Source: Rhodopirellula baltica SH 1
GTDB taxonomy: Bacteria; Planctomycetota; Planctomycetia; Pirellulales; Pirellulaceae
DNA: 64,000 nucleotides
NCBI RefSeq assembly: GCF_000196115.1
Contig: NC_005027.1
Span: forward strand, 2,480,001 to 2,544,000
Direction of reading: 5' to 3'
Below, in pieces: positions 1 through 7,452 of this stretch (position 1 is its first letter; every line of letters starts with the position of its first letter). Made by a program: the position numbers and the translations under genes. Below the pieces are notes generated by a model, which made no database searches, was not told the origin of the DNA, and saw only the letters and a list, made by a program, of their open reading frames with translations.

Positions 1-371
1 GGAGCCCAGATCACCGCCACAGCGAGCAACGCAAAGATCACACCGGACGCACCGAGTGCACCGCCCTGACCGTCGCTGAACATGAACATCGGAATCTGCC
101 CGATCGCTCCGTCGGAGAGCGCCAGCCCCAGATAGAGCAGGCTGAACCTCTGCCAACCCAATTTGCCCTCGATGACGAGGCCGAAGCACCACAAGAAAAC
201 CATGTTCCCAATCAAGTGGGACCAGGACGCGTGCATGAACGCACTGGTCACCCACTGAAACGGATTGATGCGGTCAAATTCGAGAATCAGCCAATCGTGA
301 GCGCCGTATTCCCCCATTCCTGTCAGCAGGAACAACCCCGTGTTGGCAGCAATGATACCGATCGTCGCCAC
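1..371 (-). CDS. Rhomboid-family intramembrane serine protease, partial (C-terminus beyond left edge)
   Basis: Reading the minus strand gives a hydrophobic protein with the rhomboid hallmarks: an HASWSHLIGNM segment (HxxxHxxxN-type helix 2) and GGALGASG, whose Ser is the expected catalytic residue. Rhomboids cut membrane proteins within the lipid bilayer. The gene runs off the left edge, so the catalytic His helix is not seen. The natural start appears to be ATG at 416 (M-F-L-P-stop-G-T-D-A-P), but codon 5 is TAA (402-404). The coordinates therefore use an in-frame GTG at 371, which keeps the first membrane helix (V-A-T-I-G-I-I-A-A-N). The family call is firm. Whether the gene is intact, restarted at GTG, or a nonsense mutant is open. 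Confidence 0.75.
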   Translation of the reverse strand, partial: MATIGIIAANTGLFLLTGMGEYGAHDWLILEFDRINPFQWVTSAFMHASWSHLIGNMVFLWCFGLVIEGKLGWQRFSLLYLGLALSDGAIGQIPMFMFSDGQGGALGASGVIFALLAVAVIWA

Positions 372-650
372 CGGATAGTGATAGACAGGAGCGTCGGTAC
401 CTTAGGGTAGGAACATCGATATCCACTGAAACGAATTGAAGATGGACTGCTATCTATCCAGGCATCAAATCCGCGGACACGGGGCGCGCGATGAGAAAGC
501 GAAACCGAACTGCCGGAGATGACACCACGGAAAGCGATGCTCTCGGGTGAGCCAGCCGACTCCGGAAAACATCACCTGGCTACAACTGCGACAAGAGAGG
601 TGTTAGCATGCTGCAGACGTTCCAACCAACAAGAAAGGTGTTTCAAACGC

Positions 651-1142
651 ATGCTCCGAAAACCTGAACACGAGTCGAAGATCGCCACACGACGCATGGA
701 TCTTCGTTACCCCGACCTGGGCGCCGCGTGTACCGACATCGCTCGCTTGCGTGAAGGAGGCTACGAACTCGTTGGCACTTGGAGCCTGGCGCAGATACTC
801 GATCATCTGAACTTGTCGATGCAGATGACGATTGACGGTGCCGACTTCACGTTCCCGGCATTGATGCGGCCGGTGATGAAATGGATGTTCATGCCGACGA
901 TGCGGAAAGGCAAACCATCCAAGCTACGTGGGAAGGCGCCGGAGCAGCTTCAACCAGCGATGGACCTCGATGAAGACGCGTGTGCGAAACGGTTCTACTC
1001 GCTCGCGGAGACACTCATGGACCCGTCGACTCCGTTTGTATCGCACTACCCAATGCTGGGACGACTCACCCGAGAGCAATGGCTTTTGATGCAGCAATGG
1101 CACGCTGCCCATCACTTGAGCTTTGTCGTGCCGAACGACTGA
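651..1142 (+). CDS. DUF1569 (DinB-like) protein
   Basis: A 163-residue soluble protein. It has the helical pattern of the DUF1569/DinB-like superfamily, with a His-rich early helix (WSLAQILDHLNLS) and a C-terminal QQWHAAHHLSF helix that would supply metal-binding His residues. The middle segment GKAPEQLQPA and the PMLGRLTREQW stretch also fit the family. Members are putative metal-dependent enzymes with no agreed reaction. The open frame extends upstream to 519, but that part is low-complexity and unlike the family. ATG 651 or ATG 696 (M before DLRYPDL) is therefore preferred. It stands alone between the rhomboid gene and the tRNA. Confidence 0.72.
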   Translation: MLRKPEHESKIATRRMDLRYPDLGAACTDIARLREGGYELVGTWSLAQILDHLNLSMQMTIDGADFTFPALMRPVMKWMFMPTMRKGKPSKLRGKAPEQLQPAMDLDEDACAKRFYSLAETLMDPSTPFVSHYPMLGRLTREQWLLMQQWHAAHHLSFVVPND

Positions 1143-1586
1143 GATGTGCACCGACGTCGCTGTCAATTTATTCGCATGAGCCAACGAAGCCGTGGCCGGT
1201 CCACGGAATCCGTTCGCCAAGAGTTTGCTCCTAGGAAGTTTGCTGGTTCAATCGCCCGAGAAAGAGTCAGCAGGCGGGCGTGGCGGCTTTCCAATCCTTC
1301 TGATTCTCGGTGAGCATCGCGACCGGTGGCTGACACGGTCGGCCAGGCGCAGTCAACGCTCAATGCCAAGTTACCGCAATGCCCAGTTGCTACGAGCGTG
1401 GGTGAAGAGTGGAAAACCAGGCCGAGCCTCGGCCAATCTTTCGGGTTCAGACTTCCCGGGCAACATGCTTTGGCCCCGCTCAAAAACCACCTGCTGATTC
1501 CCTTTGGGGTGTATTTGGATGGTTCCAAGTCCACCCGGCGAGTCGAGTCGCTGCCGTTTGAATGCGGAAAACACGGTGTTTTTGAG
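1143..1586. other. Gene-poor gap
   Basis: No convincing gene is seen on either strand. Open frames here have no recognisable motifs and overlap the tRNA. The only structure noted is a short GC-rich hairpin at 1420-1434 (GGCCGA-GCC-TCGGCC) without a T tract. An AT-rich inverted repeat at about 1569-1583 (AAAACA-CGG-TGTTTT) lies just 3' of the tRNA on the minus strand and may help end its transcript. Confidence 0.4.
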
Positions 1587-1660
<74 letters not shown>

Positions 1661-1892
1661 GTTGGAAAGATGGCGGGCAGCCAATTCGAAATCGGCTGCC
1701 ACGACCTGCGACAGTATGCCGAGATTTGCTTGCGGTGGCAAGCCGGACAGATCGACTTTCATTTGCTATCTTTTCGGGCTCGGTGACGAGATCGTTTTCG
1801 CGATTTCTCGGCCTGCAAACTTGATTCCAGATGCGATCGCTCGCATTGGTTTTTTGGACGTTGTGTAACGGGCGTGTGGTTTTGTTCTGGGG
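1661..1892. other. Intergenic region between tRNA-Arg and cytochrome gene
   Basis: This 232-bp gap must hold the promoter of the minus-strand tRNA and the plus-strand cytochrome gene, which are divergent. No convincing -35/-10 pair was identified. A GGGG run about 10 bases before ATG 1893 is a weak ribosome-binding candidate. Confidence 0.3.
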
Positions 1893-3977
1893 ATGGATGT
1901 GAGTCGATTGAATCGCAGTTGCCTGCGTTGGAGCGTTTTGACTTTCGTATCGTTCGCGGCATTCGGATGGATTGCTCCGCGTGTCGATGCGGCGGGTTCG
2001 AGCAAGTACGCGCACAGCGATAGTGACAAACGTTTCTTGCACCACATTGATCTCTACGACCGCAACAACCGCAAGATTTCGGCTGATTCGACGGAGCCCT
2101 ACTCGGTTGAAAAGACCTGCGGACGATGCCACGACTTTGAAACGATCTCGCACGGTTGGCACTTCAATGCTTTCGCCAGCGAGGTCGAACGCCAACGATC
2201 AAACGTCGAGGCATCATCAGAGTCGCAAGCCGATACCGACGAAACAGCCACCAACTCAAAATCCGTCGAGCAATCAGAAAAGGACACCGAGCCCGCCAAA
2301 ACCGAAACCGTTCGGTCCGACGGTCGTCCGGGTGAGCCGTGGATATGGACAGATGCCCGCACGGGGACTCAGTTGCCGCTTTCCTATCGAGACTGGGAAG
2401 GACGCTTTAGTCCCAGTGAAATTGGAATTTCAACTCATGAGATGACGCAAAAATTTGGTGCTCGGATTCCCGGGGGCGGAGTAGCAGCGAGTTGGGATCC
2501 AAATACATCGGAACTAGCCGAGAATTCATCCGAGCCAACTCGATGGCCGCTGACCGGGTCGCTGGAGATTGACTGCATGGCCTGTCATGCAAAGTCGGGA
2601 GCGTACGATTTCGAGCGTCGACGAGAAACAATCGAAGATGAGAACTTCGCTTGGGCCCCCACCGCGGCGATCCGAATCGGCGAGGTGTCCGGTTCCGTTT
2701 CGCGAATGAAGGCGGGCGTTGATCTGGAGGACGAAAAGGTCCAAGCCAAACTGCCAAAGGTTCAGTACGACGATCGACGATTCGGCATCGACGGAACGGT
2801 CTTCTTTGACTTGGTACGCGTCCCCGAGAACAACTCGTGCTATCAGTGCCACAGCCAGCGGACGGTATCCGACTCGGGCATCGACGCTCGGTGGAATCAC
2901 GATCAAGACGTGCACTTGCGAGCTGGTATGAAATGCGTCGATTGCCATCGAAATGGGATCGATCATCAGACCGTTCGTGGCTTCGAAGGAGAACAACATC
3001 CCGCTGGTGTAGCGGCGACCACGTTGAGTTGCCGCGGTTGCCACATGGGCGTTTCTGAATTTGCTGGCGAGGCGCACTCCGAAGACCATGATGATGCACT
3101 GTCGTTGACCCAGATTGCATTTCGGGCAGGTCGTCTCGGATCCCCATACCCTCAACACGAAGGTTTGCCGCCGGTCCACTTTGAAAAGCTAAGCTGCACG
3201 GCCTGTCACAGCGGTCCCATTCCAGGTGAAAAAGCAATTGGAATGATGACGTCGCTGGCCCATGGCTTGGGCGAAAAAGGTCACCGCAGCGGATTGGAAC
3301 TCCCGTCGATTCAAGGCCCCGTCTTTGCAAAGGCCGAGAGCAATGGATTGGTGACGCCGCACCGCGCGATGTGGCCGGCTTACTGGGGCAAACTGGTCGA
3401 CGGAAAGGTCACGCCGCTTTCGCCCGAGGAGGTCTACACCAATACCCGTCGTGCTCTTCGGGTTCGCAAGGATTTCATCGAGGAACTGTCGGAAAAAGGA
3501 CGCGAGGAGTTCGACGAAAAGGTAGCGAGCGGGTTGGAGGCGATTGAAAAGACGATGGAGGTCGAACAGGCGGTGTACGTTTCGACCGGACTCGTTTTCG
3601 CTCGTGGCGACGAGGAAGGTTCATTGGTCGAAGTGGAAGTCGAAAACCGAGATGCGGTCGAAATGGTTCGCTGGCCAATGGCCCACAACGTTCGACCGGC
3701 AGGCTGGGCTCTCGGGGCCACCGGTTGTCTGGAATGTCATTCCGATGATGGATTGGTGTTCACGTCAACGGTCACTCCAAAAGGTCCCGCACCGGTTACC
3801 GCCGAGCCTATCAATATGGCCAGCATTCAAGGACTGGATGAGGCAACACGATTGGAATGGAACCAATTGTTTGGGGGCCGCAAGATGTTCAAAGTCCTGA
3901 CCGCCACCTCGTTGATCTTGTTGTTGCTGGCAATCGCGGGAAGCTGCCTGCCAGCGGTTCGTTCGCGAACCGAGTAG
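1893..3977 (+). CDS. Secreted seven-haem cytochrome c, membrane-anchored
   Basis: A 694-residue multihaem c-type cytochrome. The N-terminus (MDVSRLNRSC then a hydrophobic run ending near VDA) is a signal peptide or anchor. Seven CxxCH haem-binding motifs are visible: CGRCH (76), CMACH (228), CYQCH (316), CVDCH (348), CRGCH (380), CTACH (435) and CLECH (612). An acidic Ser/Thr-rich linker lies near residues 100-135, and a C-terminal transmembrane helix (LTATSLILLLLAIAG) ends the protein. It should pass electrons in the periplasm or paryphoplasm while tethered to the membrane. The membrane protein downstream starts within about 80 bases and is probably co-expressed. The redox partner is unknown. 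The haem count is seen directly; the electron-transfer role is family knowledge. Confidence 0.88.
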   Translation: MDVSRLNRSCLRWSVLTFVSFAAFGWIAPRVDAAGSSKYAHSDSDKRFLHHIDLYDRNNRKISADSTEPYSVEKTCGRCHDFETISHGWHFNAFASEVERQRSNVEASSESQADTDETATNSKSVEQSEKDTEPAKTETVRSDGRPGEPWIWTDARTGTQLPLSYRDWEGRFSPSEIGISTHEMTQKFGARIPGGGVAASWDPNTSELAENSSEPTRWPLTGSLEIDCMACHAKSGAYDFERRRETIEDENFAWAPTAAIRIGEVSGSVSRMKAGVDLEDEKVQAKLPKVQYDDRRFGIDGTVFFDLVRVPENNSCYQCHSQRTVSDSGIDARWNHDQDVHLRAGMKCVDCHRNGIDHQTVRGFEGEQHPAGVAATTLSCRGCHMGVSEFAGEAHSEDHDDALSLTQIAFRAGRLGSPYPQHEGLPPVHFEKLSCTACHSGPIPGEKAIGMMTSLAHGLGEKGHRSGLELPSIQGPVFAKAESNGLVTPHRAMWPAYWGKLVDGKVTPLSPEEVYTNTRRALRVRKDFIEELSEKGREEFDEKVASGLEAIEKTMEVEQAVYVSTGLVFARGDEEGSLVEVEVENRDAVEMVRWPMAHNVRPAGWALGATGCLECHSDDGLVFTSTVTPKGPAPVTAEPINMASIQGLDEATRLEWNQLFGGRKMFKVLTATSLILLLLAIAGSCLPAVRSRTE

Positions 3978-4059
3978 ACGATGGCGAAAGCACGAATAGA
4001 CGTCGCCAAAAGGTTGTTTGAGTTGTTTTGTTTCTGATTGGTCCCCGGAGTCGCCTACC

Positions 4060-4470
4060 TTGTTGTCTCTCATTCGAAACGTGTCGCTGCTAGTGTTGGT
4101 GATCGCCACGGGTGCCTTAGTCGCCACGGCGCTACCGACATTGTGGGGTGGCCACTTGGGCGGTGCGACATTGCGTTTTCATATGATGGCCAGTGGTGCC
4201 GTCGTGGTGCTGCTTCCCGTTAATGCAATCACACGATTGTTGATGCGGCGGCAACCGGCAACGGAATCAGCCTTGGAGATGGGGGCGTTTCGAACCTTGC
4301 TGGTCTTTGGTATTGCAACCATCGCGACCATGTTCGTTTGCATGTTGCCGGTCGCCTCGACCGACACCATGCATGAACTGGTGGAACTGCACGGCTGGGC
4401 CGGGTTTGCCATGGCGGCCGCAATCGCTGCGGTCGTTTACACCACGTTCACGCGTGAGAAAACGGCCTAG
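4060..4470 (+). CDS. Four-helix membrane protein, possible cytochrome b-like partner
   Basis: About 136 residues with four hydrophobic segments (VSLLVLVIATGALVATAL; MMASGAVVVLLPVNAI; LLVFGIATIATMFVCML; GFAMAAAIAAVVY). Histidines lie near membrane edges (GGHLGG, RFHMMAS, MHELVELHG), a spacing that could bind haem b, but this is not proven. It follows the seven-haem cytochrome on the same strand, so the two may form an electron-transfer pair. The frame has no ATG. It opens at TTG 4018, and TTG 4060 is preferred because GGAG (4046-4049) lies upstream and the coding sequence then begins directly before helix 1. The family was not recognised. Confidence 0.55.
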   Translation: MLSLIRNVSLLVLVIATGALVATALPTLWGGHLGGATLRFHMMASGAVVVLLPVNAITRLLMRRQPATESALEMGAFRTLLVFGIATIATMFVCMLPVASTDTMHELVELHGWAGFAMAAAIAAVVYTTFTREKTA

Positions 4471-4506
4471 CGTCTGACGGTTCAACCGACTGGTTTTGCG
4501 AATGGA

Positions 4507-5979
4507 CTAGCGGTTGGGCGTGGCGTTCCCACGTTGCCCCGCCTTTCCAAGCGGGTGCCACTTCTCGACGGGCTTTGTATCATTGCCCTCGTACTCTTCA
4601 CCAGCGTGACTGGCCTTCGCCGACTCCAGAAACCCCAGCAGTTCCGTTCTCATCGATGCGGTCAACTCCGGCTTTTGATTCGCAAGGTTGTTTGATTCCG
4701 AGACATCTTTGCTGAGATCGAACAACCGATCCTTGGAGTCGTCGTTTGGTGACTCGATGATCAGCTTGTGTTTGCCCCTCACCAAGCAAGCGAATTGTCC
4801 GTAGCGAAACGGAATCGACTTTTCTCTTTGTGCTTGTTCGCCTTTCCAAATCGGCAATACGTTTTCGCCATCCAGCAAACGATTCGGTAGAGTTTCAGCT
4901 CCCGTGATCGCGGCAACGGTGGGAAGCAAGTCCATCACCGACAATGGGGCATTGAGACGAACACCCGCCGGAATCTGCCCGGGCCAGTGAACAAACGCGG
5001 GGACTCGAACACCACCATCCAATACGCTTCGTTTCCGACCGGAAAACTCTCCTGCACTGCCGGCACGACGTGTCTTCATCCGGTTGCTGGGCTCTCCTCC
5101 TTCGGGACCATTGTCGCTGCAGAAAAACAACAACGTGTTGTCGGCAACGCCAAGCGAAGCGAGCTTTTTGCGAAGGCGTCCGACTTGATCGTCCACCGCG
5201 GTGATACATCCATAGTAGTGGGCTGCCTCGCCGTGCCCTTCATACTTCGCCAAGTACTCTGGACCGGCTTGGATATCCTCGTGCGGAGCATGAAACCAAA
5301 TCACACTGAGAAAGGGTTGGTCGCGTTCCGCGGCGGCCTCGATGAACGGCAAAGCTCGATCCATCAGGACTCGCGAATCGCACCCCAAGACGTTCTCATC
5401 CGTCGCGACGCCATTCTCGTAGTACGGATTGTTGCGAGCTCGTTTGCCAATGCCGGGATCCCACGTGCACACGGCGGACTCCGTCACGAAGGACGCGTCG
5501 TAGTCTCGTTCCCACGGCGGGGCGTAGTGAAGATCCGGTCGCCGTCCCTTTCCCTTTGCCGACACCGTGCGACTGAGTGTGCCGAGGTGCCACTTCCCAA
5601 AGTGCCCTGTCGCATAGCCGCGGGTTTTCAGCATTCGAGCCAGGGTAAATTCCTGCGATGGCAAGTGACCTTTGTTGGCCGTCCAAATTCCCATCCGAAA
5701 GTAGTGCCGCCCGGTCAAGAACGATGCCCGAGTTGGCGAACAAACGGGACCAACGGAATAAAAGTGATCGAGCACCGTTCCTTCGTTTGCCAACGCATCC
5801 AATTCGGGCGTTTGGATAATTGTGTTGCCATTGAACCCCGTGTCGCCCCACCCCAAGTCATCGCACATCATCAAGACGATGTTGGGACAGTCGCTCGCCG
5901 AAACGAACTGTCCACCAAGCAATGTTGCGACCACCGTGAACAAAAATATGCGGATCGGAAACGGATGGAATGATGGCAT
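4507..5979 (-). CDS. Secreted sulfatase (formylglycine type)
   Basis: A 490-residue type I sulfatase. The signal peptide (IFLFTVVATLLGGQFVSAS) is followed by NIVLMMCDDLGWGD, which holds the metal-binding DD pair. Next comes the C-S-P-T-R motif with Cys80, the residue converted to formylglycine. GKWHLG and the SDNGPEGG segment complete the active site and metal site. The protein should hydrolyse sulfate esters outside the cytoplasm. It is the last gene of the minus-strand cassette that begins with the sigma factor at 11989, about 60 bp after the DUF1552 gene. The substrate cannot be told from sequence; algal sulfated polysaccharides are a usual guess for planctomycetes. Confidence 0.92.
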   Translation of the reverse strand: MPSFHPFPIRIFLFTVVATLLGGQFVSASDCPNIVLMMCDDLGWGDTGFNGNTIIQTPELDALANEGTVLDHFYSVGPVCSPTRASFLTGRHYFRMGIWTANKGHLPSQEFTLARMLKTRGYATGHFGKWHLGTLSRTVSAKGKGRRPDLHYAPPWERDYDASFVTESAVCTWDPGIGKRARNNPYYENGVATDENVLGCDSRVLMDRALPFIEAAAERDQPFLSVIWFHAPHEDIQAGPEYLAKYEGHGEAAHYYGCITAVDDQVGRLRKKLASLGVADNTLLFFCSDNGPEGGEPSNRMKTRRAGSAGEFSGRKRSVLDGGVRVPAFVHWPGQIPAGVRLNAPLSVMDLLPTVAAITGAETLPNRLLDGENVLPIWKGEQAQREKSIPFRYGQFACLVRGKHKLIIESPNDDSKDRLFDLSKDVSESNNLANQKPELTASMRTELLGFLESAKASHAGEEYEGNDTKPVEKWHPLGKAGQRGNATPNR

Positions 5980-6042
5980 GACGAGATCGCGATCGAGGGG
6001 ATTGTCAGCGACGGCGGGAATAAACTCAGAATTCAGCAGAAC

Positions 6043-7347
6043 TCACGCGTCGAAAAGTTCTTCAATGATACCCGTCGAGTCACCGAATGTGTCTGTTCGA
6101 ATGCCCGCACCACGCAAGGTACTGAGCCACAAATTGCACAGTGGCGTTTTTGGGTCGTCCATCACCAAGTGACGGCCATGGCGGAACCCCGCACCTCCAC
6201 CCGCGATCAGTGTGGGGCAGTTTTTGAGAGTGTGCACCGAACTGAGGTTGGTCCCCAACGTGATCGCGACGTTGTCAAAGAGGCTGGAACCATCCGGTTG
6301 CGTGCTCGCCTTTAGCTTGTCCATGAACTCCGATAACAAGCGTGCATGGGCCGTGTCACGATTCTGCGACACGGTCCGGCGTTCACCCTCGGAGTAATGA
6401 CTCATGCTGTGCGCGCTCATCGTCGCGCCGAGACTGGAGATCATCGAATTGACCGGCATCCGATACGTGAACACTCGCGTTGCATCGACCTGCATCGCCG
6501 CGACCATGATGTCGTACATCATGCGAATTTCTTCGACGCCCTCCAGTGATTCGCCGGGTTCACGAATCGCATCCTGAGGCCGCTTCTTTTCGACACCCAA
6601 CCATTTTTCTTCCTTGGACAATCGGACTTCGATTTCGCGAATGGATTGAAAGTATTCGTCCAATTTCGCGTTGTCAGAAGTGTTGAGTTTCCGGTGGATT
6701 GACTTGGCATCTGAAAGCACCGTGTCGAGGACGCTGCGTTGTTCGGTCAGACGTTGCTGCTGAACCTCAAGCGGTGTTTTGTCGACGGAAAACAAGCGAT
6801 GAAATGCAGCCACAGGAGTCTCCAAACCGGCAATCGGTTTTCCCGAGCGGTTCCACGCCAGCGATCCGCCAGGACCGTGACCATCATTCGCGGCACCTTG
6901 AGCGGCGAGCTGGATCGAAGTGAAACGCGTTTGTTGTCCGAGGACTTCGGCGGCAACCTGATCAACCGAAACCGTGTTGTGAAAACTCTGGCCGGGAATC
7001 GCATAACGGTTTGCCCCGGTTAGCCAAAACGTGCTTCCGGAGTGACCGTCCGCAGAGTATTGGTGCATTAGGTTTTGAACGATCGTGATGTCCTTCTGGT
7101 GCTTGGCAAGCGGACGAAGGATCTTGGGCAACTCATAGTTCTCGCCCACCGTGGTGGTGTCGGGGTACCAGCGATCGGCGGTGACACCAAACCCCATCCC
7201 CAAGAACACCATGCGTTTCGGGGGAGCGACCGCCGCCGTCGCCGCACTCGCAAAGCGTTTGAATCCAAACGACTCCAACATTGGCAGTGCGATCAAGGCA
7301 CTGCTGCTGCGAAGAAAGCCACGACGGGATGGAAGAATGGATCTCAT
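6043..7347 (-). CDS. DUF1552 secreted protein (Tat-type leader)
   Basis: A 434-residue protein starting M-R-S-I-L-P-S-R-R-G-F-L-R-S, a twin-arginine-like leader followed by a hydrophobic stretch. The body matches the planctomycete DUF1552 family: KRMVFLGMGFG, the YSADGHSGSTFWLTG block, and C-terminal LGTNLSSVHTLKNCP and GGGAGFRHGRH. DUF1552 genes are commonly found next to DUF1592-type cytochromes, as here. Their joint function is not established; they are thought to act in degradation or redox chemistry outside the cytoplasm. It lies between the DUF1592 gene and the sulfatase on the same strand. Confidence 0.88.
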   Translation of the reverse strand: MRSILPSRRGFLRSSSALIALPMLESFGFKRFASAATAAVAPPKRMVFLGMGFGVTADRWYPDTTTVGENYELPKILRPLAKHQKDITIVQNLMHQYSADGHSGSTFWLTGANRYAIPGQSFHNTVSVDQVAAEVLGQQTRFTSIQLAAQGAANDGHGPGGSLAWNRSGKPIAGLETPVAAFHRLFSVDKTPLEVQQQRLTEQRSVLDTVLSDAKSIHRKLNTSDNAKLDEYFQSIREIEVRLSKEEKWLGVEKKRPQDAIREPGESLEGVEEIRMMYDIMVAAMQVDATRVFTYRMPVNSMISSLGATMSAHSMSHYSEGERRTVSQNRDTAHARLLSEFMDKLKASTQPDGSSLFDNVAITLGTNLSSVHTLKNCPTLIAGGGAGFRHGRHLVMDDPKTPLCNLWLSTLRGAGIRTDTFGDSTGIIEELFDA

Positions 7348-7417
7348 GAGTGATGCTTTGTTGGAGATGCAAAAGCGGAAAAGGCATGTAGCCGGCGAGT
7401 GATTCGATGAGCAATTG

Positions 7418-7440
7418 AAAAAAGGTACCTGACCCCTTTT
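7418..7440. repeat. Short palindromic REP-like motif
   Basis: Between the DUF1592 and DUF1552 genes lies AAAAGG (7420-7425), then TACCTGACC, then CCTTTT (7435-7440). Read on the other strand the core is GGGGTCAGGTACC flanked by A and T runs. This resembles short repeats seen near RAYT transposases in other bacteria, from memory only. It could equally be a weak hairpin in the transcript between the two genes. Confidence 0.45.
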
Positions 7441-7452
7441 ACCGTGTTCTGC

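Noticed and set aside
1420..1434. GC hairpin as a terminator
   Set aside because: No T tract and no gene ending directly before it.
2407..3330. 307-codon minus-strand frame
   Set aside because: Antisense to the multihaem cytochrome, no motif.
4987..5973. 328-codon plus-strand frame inside the sulfatase
   Set aside because: It is the antisense shadow of a clear sulfatase gene.
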